Source: Linanthus parryae
Taxonomy: Eukaryota > Streptophyta > Magnoliopsida > Ericales > Polemoniaceae
Length of the DNA: 64,000 nucleotides
Direction: 5' to 3'
NCBI GenBank assembly: GCA_023055425.1
Contig: JALGPY010000001.1
Location: forward strand, 136,425,368-136,489,367
In this document: in pieces, positions 57,104 to 64,000 of the stretch
Numbering within the stretch: the stretch's first letter is position 1
Layout: the number at the start of each line of letters is the position of its first letter
Made by a program: the position numbers and the translations under genes
Notes under the pieces: generated by a model
The model's database searches: none
The model's input: only the letters and a program-made list of their open reading frames with translations
What the model was told of the DNA's origin: nothing

Positions 57104-57157
57104 CGGTGCAAATTGTGAAAAGAGAGCAGAGAAAGTAAGGCGGCCGCAACTTGACAT
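57104..57157 (-). CDS. Candidate first exon MSSCGRLT.., copy 2
   Basis: ATG at 57157, 18 codons (MSSCGRLTFSALFSQFAP) to donor GTAAGA, with a TATA box 51 bases upstream (57208-57215). The shared start and donor with 31838-31890 argue that this was a real exon. Function unknown. Confidence 0.4.
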
Positions 57158-57207
57158 GATTCAACTGATAGAACCCTAATTTACCTATCGTTTTTCTTAA
57201 ATGTGCA

Positions 57208-57215
57208 TATTTATA
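57208..57215 (-). promoter_or_regulatory. TATA box of block copy 2
   Basis: GCTATAAATATG on the minus strand, conserved with 31941-31948, followed by AATTAGGGTTCT before the ATG. Confidence 0.5.
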
Positions 57216-57655
57216 GCTGAAAGCCAAATTGGGCCGACCCAATAAACAAAGTTGTGTCATTTTTAAATACTAAAATAATCATAAGAGATTTTAAGGAATG
57301 GAAGGTAACATAAAGAAACTAACTAATGTAGGGCTTGGGCGTACGCTTTTTGTAACTTGGACGGGGCTTAATTGGACAAACCTAATCCCAGCCCAAACTG
57401 AAATGGGGCCTAGTCACATGCTTTTTTGTAATTTGGATGTACCTAGAAAAAAAATCAATCCAAATTTTAATCAGGGTTGAAATTGTGAACAAATGTTGAA
57501 TGACGAACTAATGCAATTTGTCTGATTTGGATAGTAACTACATAAAAATAACATATTTGGAGATAATTTAACAAGACACTTATTAAACTTATTCGTAAGG
57601 TGAAGCAGCTGCGACCCCTGGAGGATTATCAATCAACATGTGTACGGTAATGTTA

Positions 57656-58260
57656 TGATCTGGACCTAGCTTAGAACGATGATAATAACGATGAACAAGA
57701 ACACAAGTATTAACGTGGTTCACTAGTTATTAGCTAGCTACCTCCACGACCCAAAACCCGGATTTTATTAGAGAGAAACTCACCCGGTACAACTATCGAG
57801 TTTTCATTCGTTTTGGGATTTTTAGGTAACTTAGAGGAACACAACTTGAAGTTATTTAAAAAAAACCTCCCACACTTGACATTGGTATGTTGTTCAGGAC
57901 ACATGGTGACACCCTGAGTCATTCAATTGACGAAGAAATCAAAATAAGTGGCATTATAAAAGAAAATAGATTTTAAACTTTAGGATAAAACTCTCTCTGG
58001 GGTTTAGCAAGATAAATCTAGATGTTTAGAATGAGTTTTTAATACCAAGTTAAATCAATACACAAAGATACATTATTTCTTTTATAAAAAAAATGTTATA
58101 TTATTTCTTATTTTTAGAAAGATCGGTTAAATATTTCATACTAGTATTTAGAAATTTGTAGCACATTTTGAAATTTTTGAATTTGATTCACGAAAAAAAT
58201 AATTTGAAATTCAAAGAACTTGAAAGAGTGGTCCAATCACATTAACCGTCTCAACTGCCA
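57656..58260. other. Intergenic upstream of the HMG-box gene
   Basis: 57656-57950 resembles plant LTR-type sequence (TATTAACGTGGTTCAC.AGTTA..TTAGCTAGCTACCTCCACGA, a phrase common in Copia-type LTRs as I recall it), but no boundaries are visible. The rest is AT-rich and unremarkable. Confidence 0.35.
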
Positions 58261-58335
58261 CTCACAGCCCACCATGCCTTTAATATTTCATACTAGTGTT
58301 TAGAATGAGTTACCTACTCATTCACTATTCTGAAA

Positions 58336-58340
<5 letters not shown>

Positions 58341-58381
<41 letters not shown>
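58341..58381. repeat. (CT)n tract in the leader of the HMG-box gene
   Basis: About 20 CT units, 84 bases before the ATG. CT-rich leaders are common in plant core promoters and 5' untranslated regions, so this may be part of the promoter rather than a neutral microsatellite. Confidence 0.85.
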
Positions 58382-58382
<1 letters not shown>

Positions 58383-58464
58383 GTTTCACAACTTTCCTCT
58401 TCATCTTCTTCATCTTCATCTTCTCCATCTTCATCTCTTCTCCTTCAATCTCCATACAGAATCC

Positions 58465-60180
58465 ATGGCGAAAAAGAAAGTTCTTCAAGAAATACGATCC
58501 AAAGAACAAGATCTTGCCGTTTACAGAGTCGAGAGAAACCCTGGCACTACGGAAAGAGAAAGGAGTTCACAGGAGGTAGAATCCACTTATGAAATTGGTC
58601 GGAAGAATTTTGGAGATGGTATTGATGCAATTCCTTTATCAACGGTGGATTTTGAAATGGTGGATGCTGAATCGGACAAATTGATCGAATTGGCTGAGGT
58701 TGCTGCCTTAGTTGAGAAGAATACGAGTACAGAGAAGAAAAAACTTAAGAAGAATGAGAAAGAAAAAAAAAAGGATGAGAGTGTCCCTAGGAGATCGACC
58801 CGGAATAATCCACCCCCTCCAAAGGCAGTGAAGAAATGAAGAAATCAGAAGGCTTCTAAGCGCAAGAATTCTGACGATGCAGAGGTGAAGCATACTCCTG
58901 GATTTGACCTATTCCTGTAAGTATTCACCTGTTTTTAACACTTTGTCCTTCTTTTTTAACATGTTGTTTAATGAATTAATAACTCCTTCTTAAAATCTAA
59001 TTTTGTGACTATATTTTCTACCTTGTCACATTGTCCTAAATTAATCTTTGTGAATTGTCATGTTTCACAATGCAGTGTTATCCCTTGTAACTTAATTGTG
59101 AGATCTGTAATCTCTGAAATTAAATTGCCTTATGTGTCATTTAAAGGTTTTACTTAAGTTTTCAATTGTTTACTTATGACAGTAAACATAAAAAATCTAC
59201 AATGGGCTACAGAGGGAAGGATATGCCTCCCAAACTTATAGTACAGCAGTATAGAGTATTTCTCAACTTACCTCAGGATGAAATAGAAAGGTACGAGCAA
59301 AAAGCGATGGAAGTCTCGGGTGATCAAGAGATTGATATAAACCAATACACTGTTCAGCAAAGGACATATGATAATATCCTAGAGGCTGAAGAGCAAGAGG
59401 AGGATGAGGAGGATGAGGAGGAGGATGAGGTGAATGAGGAGGAACAGAACGACGATGATGAAGAATACAAACCTGTGGAATATAAGAGAGATGATGATGA
59501 AGAAGATGAGGAGGATTTGGAGGAGGATAGGGAGGAACAGAAGAAAGATGATGAAAAATACAAACCTGTGGAAAAGAGGAGGGAAGATGATAGTGACGAT
59601 GAAGCCCATCATGGCAATGCCATGAATGCGTACGTCATATTCAAGTAAGTTTCTTCTCTAATCAAGCATCTCGTAAAATTTTGTTTCACTAGTGAAGCCA
59701 ATGTCTACTATTCTGCACACTTGTTCTAAACTATTAACATCCCTTTTTAAACCATTATCTGTTCAAACATCATAATTTGCATGTTATTACTTTAACTCTA
59801 ATGACTGTATTTGATTTTAAATGTTTGAGTGTGTGTGTTATATGTTATGGCTCTAGTACTTGGAATTTTAACTTAATTTTCTTTATTGTCTCATGATTAT
59901 TGTAGAAATGTTCAGACGTACAAGCTCAAGAAACAAGATCCTGATGTGAAGATGACCGACCAGATCAAAAGGAGGATAAACGATGAATGGAGTAGGCTGA
60001 CCAGTTCCCAAAAAGAACCCTATCTCAAAGCTGCTGCAGAAGAAAGAGAGAAGAGGAAATCATAGGGCACTTTGAAGAAAAAACCCACCGGTGAGAAGGC
60101 CAAGCAGAAGAAGAAATTGGCTGAAGCCAAGTTGAAGGGCAAATCAAACAAGAAGCTGAAGAACTCGAGGCGCTTCCAAA
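58465..60180 (+). pseudogene. HMG-box N-terminal part of a composite gene
   Basis: Exon 1 is 58465-58916, exon 2 is 59183-59644, and exon 3 starts at 59906; all borders are GT..AG and phases join correctly. The order is a basic start (MAKKKVLQEIRSKEQD), a Lys-rich segment, GYRGKDMPPKLIVQQYRVFL, a long Glu/Asp-rich region (59390-59600), then an HMG box split by intron 2: NAMNAYVIFK joined to NVQTYKLKKQ, with EWSRLTSSQKEPYLKAAAEE forming helices 2-3. HMG boxes bend DNA in chromatin. TGA at 58837 and TAG at 60063 interrupt the frame, yet meaningful sequence continues to the donor and beyond each time. Either a pseudogene or an annotation-confounding allele. The acidic stretch before rather than after the box is unusual for plant HMGB proteins. 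Confidence 0.8.
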
Positions 60181-62336
60181 GCTATATGAGCCTGCCCTCT
60201 GTTATCGCTTTTTCGAAGACATCACAGATGAACAGGAGTCATTGATGGAGAAAGTGGGGATTGGAGGACTAAAGCACCTAAAGATTTCAGAAACTCCCGA
60301 GGCTTTCAACAAGTTCCTCTACAACTCCTTTGACACCGACGGGTCCTTCACGGCTCACGGACGGACTGTGGAGAGAACCCCGGAAGTTGTCGGCTGGCTC
60401 CTTGGAGTAAGATGTGTAGGGTTTTGATTCATGGATGCGCAATGGAAACAATAATTAACCATGCAAAACCCTCCAATGATCACAAGTCAAGAGACATAAC
60501 GATGGTAAAGGAAGAAATCAATAACACACCTTACGGTTCTCCTTTGATGACTTCAAACGCGAATTGTGTCACGTCTCTACGGTTGATCCACGCCTAGAGG
60601 TGAGATCTAGATCTTCCAATCCTTGGTGCTAGCCCAGAAAGAGGAAGAGGAAGAAGAATCATGCAACAATGGAGCACCAAGGTGGGGCGGCTCCTCCTTG
60701 TAGGCCGACGGGTAGGGGGGCGGTCCCATAAAGGGGGTTCGGCCCTCTTTTGGGACTTGCTCTCTCTCCTTGCTTTGTTCTCTCCTACTCTATCATATAG
60801 ATGTGTGGTGTGTAGAGAGAAAAATAAGATAGGCGTGTTCTTTATATAGTCCAACAACTCCTTGTCCTACTACATAAAGAACCCCTCTCCTAATCCTACT
60901 CAAGTTCGGATTAGTCCCTTTTTGCAAAAATAGTCCTTATCATGTCAATACATGGATTAGTTCTATTTGCAAATTAATCCTACTCATGTCTCTACATGAA
61001 TTAGGCCACTTTGGCAAATCCTAATCATGTCTCTACATGAATTAGGCCAACTTGCATATTAGTCCTACTAAGTTAGCAAGTTGTTGCAATTTGATCCTTT
61101 TAATTAATTAATCATATTAATTAATTAATTCCCAAGTCTAGTTCACCCCTATATGGCGTGTGACCTCATAGGTTATATTTAGTTGGTAGTAACCACTTAC
61201 TAACATGGAGCGGCCTCTAGCAAGACATCCATTCTAGCCAACAAATAGAATAGTCATCATGACAAACCTTGTGCAAGTAATTGTCTCATCCCTTTGTCCC
61301 AATATCCGAATTGGACACGAGACATACAAGTCACACTCGTATATCCAATCCATAGTTTCTCGATCCTGGGAATAGCCTTATTCGTGCAAATAAAATCAAT
61401 ATCCCATATTGATTTATTTGAGTCTGGCCAGACATTTTATAAGCACTATCCCTCGAGTGGCATACAATATTTGCTCCCGTTATGTGGGAGGGACAAATTC
61501 TATCTACGTCCACTACGATCTCTAAGCTTGCTTCTTATTGTATCTAGTACACGCCCTTATAACTACCCAGTTACGGTGTAGCGTTTAACGCTACCAAGAT
61601 CACAATAATCCATAACAAGATAATCTAGTGACTTCAAGTCTAAGGATGACAATACCATTGCACCACGAGAACCGCTTGTGACTTAACATAACATGTATGT
61701 AGCCTTCTCGGAGATGGGTCAATCCAGTATGCCATTACTCCTAATGCATACCTATGTGTTGGATCATGATATCTCCATATCAATCCAACCCCATACTAGT
61801 CTATAGATGATTGTCCTATTAATCATTATAATTGACTAGGGATATTTAAGAATATAACCCTTATATTCTAAGGACTTCATTCATGTTAACATATCTCTAT
61901 ATTGATAACATAATAAATCGTAAATCCATAAATGTCACAATTAATTGATTGCCTCTAGGGCACAATTCCAACAAGATGCACTCGAACAACTGAGTTTCCG
62001 GAGGTTGATCCGCCGGTTCTACAAGAAGTTGTACAAAGAATTGGCCTCGTCCAAGACAACACAACGGTCGGTGAGTATCTTCCGTGGTTCAAGAAGATAA
62101 GGAGTTGTTCAATGATGAGTAGAAGTAGAGGGTTGTTAGTTTGATCTTGGGGGCCCTAGGGATGCCGATTGGGCGATAAGGAATCCAGTCTGGGTTGTCC
62201 AAACTTGTTGGTTATTAGGAGCACCTGACAGAGGTGAACTAGGCAGCCTTGTGGCTAGATCACTTCAGGACACAGAATGTGAAGAGCAAGACTGGGGAAA
62301 CCTTACGCGGAAATGGTTGCGTGCTCATTCTTGTGG
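60100..62336 (+). pseudogene. Ulp1-associated N-terminal domain, split by a solo LTR
   Basis: After a frame change near 60160 the plus strand reads AEELEALPKLYEPALCYRFF, EDITDEQESLMEKVGIGGLK, TDGSFTAHGRTVERTPEVVG and WLLGVR up to 60414. The same exon resumes at 61979 with TEFPEVDPPVLQEVVQRIGL and VGEYLPWFKKI. The pattern 'F-F-E ... E..ME.VG.GGL..L ... HGR.V..TPE.V..LLG' resembles the conserved N-terminal region of large plant proteins that end in a Ulp1 (C48) domain, many of them carried by MULE-type transposons. From 62160 to 62336 further open sequence (DADWAIRNPVWVVQTC, then LVARSLQDTE) may be another, unassigned part. Function unknown. Confidence 0.6.
60415..61973 (-). mobile_element. Solo LTR of an Angela-like Copia element
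   Basis: 1559 bp flanked by AGATG on both sides (60410-60414 and 61974-61978). On the minus strand it starts TGTTGGAATTGTGCCCTAGA, close to the LTR start typical of Angela/BARE-type Copia elements, and ends ..CCCTACA. A TATA box TATATAAAG lies at about 60840 on the minus strand. No gag-pol is present, so it arose by recombination between two LTRs. Removing it together with one AGATG restores an uninterrupted reading frame of the host exon. Confidence 0.92.
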
Positions 62337-62453
62337 TAATTTTGTTATACTTTGTCCTTTATTTTGATTGTGTTGTTTAATACTTTAACGACTCCTTCTT
62401 AAAATCTAATTTTGTTATTATATTTTCTTTGTACTTGGAAAAGTTCTGCCCCA

Positions 62454-63107
62454 AATTTCTGGACAATCCAAAAGGCTGCAAAGACAAGAAAGAAAGTCCC
62501 AAATTGAAATTTTGGAAGACATCTGATGTATCAAAGAGATGGAAGTATGTCCTTTCGAACAAGAATGTGAGTCACACTTCACAGTAACCTTAGGTTTTCT
62601 TTTTTAACTGTTAATGACATTATCTTAAGTGTTAAGCTCCTTATTCTGGTGTTCTTTGTAGTTGAAGCTGAAAAAAAAAGTTATGAAGAGCCAATTAGTG
62701 AGAAGGCTGTTGCACCTGTAATTCAATTAGTTCTCCCACCAGGGGATTATTTGAAGGATATTGTGGGATACTTGGCAGGGAAGTATGACCCGGAGACTCT
62801 CTTGGCCATGTTTGCCACCGAAAACAAAAACAAGAGAAAGGCTCTACATGAGGAGGAGAGGGAAGATGGAAGAAAGAGGATGAAGGATGAGGAGAGCAAG
62901 AAGGAGGAAGATGAGAAGAAGCAGGAAGATGAAGGAGAGGAAAAGAAGAAGGGGGATGAATAGAAGGAGGAAGAGGAAGGAGGGAAAAAGAAGAAGGGGG
63001 GTAGAGAGGATAAAGAAGAAGAACCTTTTGAGAAGAAGCAGAAGATGGATGAGGACGAGGTTAACTCTGTGCTGGAGGTGGTTCGTGATGTCAGCTCTGA
63101 CTGTGAG
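62454..63107 (+). pseudogene. Linker exons of the composite gene
   Basis: Exon 62454-62566 (FCPKFLDNPKGCKDKKESPK.., donor GTGAGT) and exon 62662-63107 (VEAEKKSYEEPISEKAVAPV.., then QLVLPPGDYLKDIVGYLAGK, then a very long Lys/Glu-rich stretch). TAG at 62961 interrupts the charged stretch, but the frame continues through EEPFEKKQKMDEDEVNSVLE to the donor. Low-complexity charged linkers before a Ulp1 domain are common in this protein kind. Confidence 0.6.
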
Positions 63108-63191
63108 GTAATTGAATTATCTTTTTTAACTTTACACCTAAGGTATCTGTTTACAATTTTCACATCTCTAATTACTTTTTTTATTTGTTAG

Positions 63192-64000
63192 GTGGTATCC
63201 TTGGGTTCTTGGGAGAACCCAAGGAGAAACTTAGATGTGTTTGTCCGGGGAAAGGCCCTTTGGATTATTAGAGGGTCTACTAGGGTATCGCGGCGTAAGA
63301 AACAAAAGAATCCTGAGGAATTGACCTGTCTCCCAGAGATGCCTTCCCTGGAACAATGCTGGCTCCACTACTTTATGACCCACAATACGAGCCTCAGTAC
63401 GACGACAAAAGCGACAATCCCAGAGTTCCACTAAGTTTGCGAGAGTAAGTGTAAACTTTCAAATTTCCTAACTAATTTGTATAAGACACACAAATTTGTT
63501 TGTATTTATGGTTTGATTTGTTATTAACTCTGCAGTGAGTTGGTTGTTGACATGGGTGGCTATCAAAAGCTGATGAGGTATTCCGCGTGGCGCCTTAGAG
63601 ATGAAAAATGGTTTGACAATGAAGTAAGTATTTATTTTTGTTGATCTAACAGAGTTTCTTAAGACAATTATAATCCTCTCCCGTCATCATAACACTGTTC
63701 TATTCCCTTTTTAAACAATTAGGTGATTGATACATACTTGCAATTCCTTCATCTCAAAGAAAGCAGCCGCGAATTAGATGGAATCAAGCGGATATGGTAC
63801 CTCGGAACAGTTTATGCCGTAAATTCATTCCCTTGTTATTTGATAATTTCCCTCAATTTAAAATTCATCTACAAAATGGCATCATTAATTGTAATTCTTG
63901 TTCAGCCCACGGAGGGTCTTAATTTTTTCAGAGTGTTCGATCAGTTTGGAGGAATGTGGAGCGAGATGGGATACGTAAGTTTCACGATTTTTATCAATAC
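63192..64000 (+). pseudogene. Start of a Ulp1-like (C48) protease domain, runs off the window
   Basis: Exons 63192-63444, 63536-63623, 63723-63818 and 63906-63974 with consistent GT..AG borders. The second to fourth read DELVVDMGGYQKLMRYSAWR, KWFDNE joined to VIDTYLQFLHLK, and PTEGLNFFRVFDQFGGMWSE. W-(F/L)-x-(D/N)-(D/E)-V-I-x-x-Y is the entry motif of Ulp1 SUMO-protease domains. The catalytic His, Asp and Cys lie further on and are outside the window. The first exon needs a one-base frame change near 63340 to join (ELTCLPEM to AFPGTMLAPLLYD). Confidence 0.6.

Larger units (their letters stand above)
55830..57655 (-). repeat. 1.8-kb dispersed block, copy at 55.8 kb
   Basis: Pairs with 30541-32345, and its last 250 bp with 1-253. 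Differences from the first copy are a CT/TA microsatellite at 56172-56243 and the LINE fragment at its right end. It carries the paralogous TATA box and first exon. Confidence 0.82.

Noticed and set aside
59354..59612. Ser-rich and hydrophobic minus-strand frames
   Set aside because: They are the complement of the GAG/GAT-rich acidic coding stretch of exon 2. Their composition is fully explained by that.
62747..63163. Ser/Phe-rich minus-strand frame of 138 codons
   Set aside because: Antisense of the Lys/Glu-rich linker exon; low complexity, no splice or start support.

Overview
The window is nuclear DNA of a flowering plant, probably a eudicot. It is AT-rich, its genes are split by introns with GT..AG borders, and it is dominated by plant-type retrotransposons (Copia, L1-type LINE), hAT- and PIF/Harbinger-type elements, an Au-like SINE and a solo LTR. 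The host-gene pieces match plant families (MBD9, PRMT5, PP2C, HMG-box, Ulp1-type protease). I could not determine the species. No rRNA, functional tRNA or CRISPR array was seen.

Region by region. 1-7.35 kb: decayed LINE pieces on both strands, one of them split by a young 5.08-kb Copia element (2269-7349) with 350-bp LTRs that differ at only 3 sites by eye and a 5-bp target duplication. 7.4-10.6 kb: a PIF/Harbinger transposase relic, an 81-89 bp tandem repeat, and a 397-bp hAT-type element inserted in the last repeat unit. 10.9-16.4 kb: a full-length but mutated LINE with a 13-bp target duplication, inserted in one arm of an older tandem duplication. 17-24 kb: a PP2C fragment, a PRMT5 relic, candidate exons of an unrecognised minus-strand gene, and a 1.2-kb duplication that fills the space between them. 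24-30.5 kb: a MITE, an inverted-repeat element and a decayed Copia element with its 3' LTR.

30.5-32.3 kb and 55.8-57.65 kb: two copies of a 1.8-kb block carrying a TATA box and an ATG first exon; the end of a third copy opens the window. 33-43.7 kb: the most gene-like stretch, a minus-strand tandem array of four to five copies of an unrecognised multi-exon gene. Exon lengths (71 and 75 nt) and splice phases recur from copy to copy. 44.8-47 kb: an isolated 3' exon of an MBD9-like chromatin gene with one premature stop. 47.5-55.4 kb: Copia scraps, tandem repeats, a SINE and a degenerate LTR element. 58.3-64 kb: a composite gene that encodes an acidic HMG-box protein followed by domains of the plant Ulp1-type (C48) protease kind. 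It carries three nonsense codons, frameshifts and a 1559-bp solo LTR in one exon, and it runs off the right edge.

The genes do not form an operon or pathway. The common theme is duplication and decay of chromatin-related host genes (MBD9, PRMT5, HMG-box) amid layered transposon insertions. The two things most worth follow-up are the unrecognised tandem gene array and the HMG-box/Ulp1-like composite gene.
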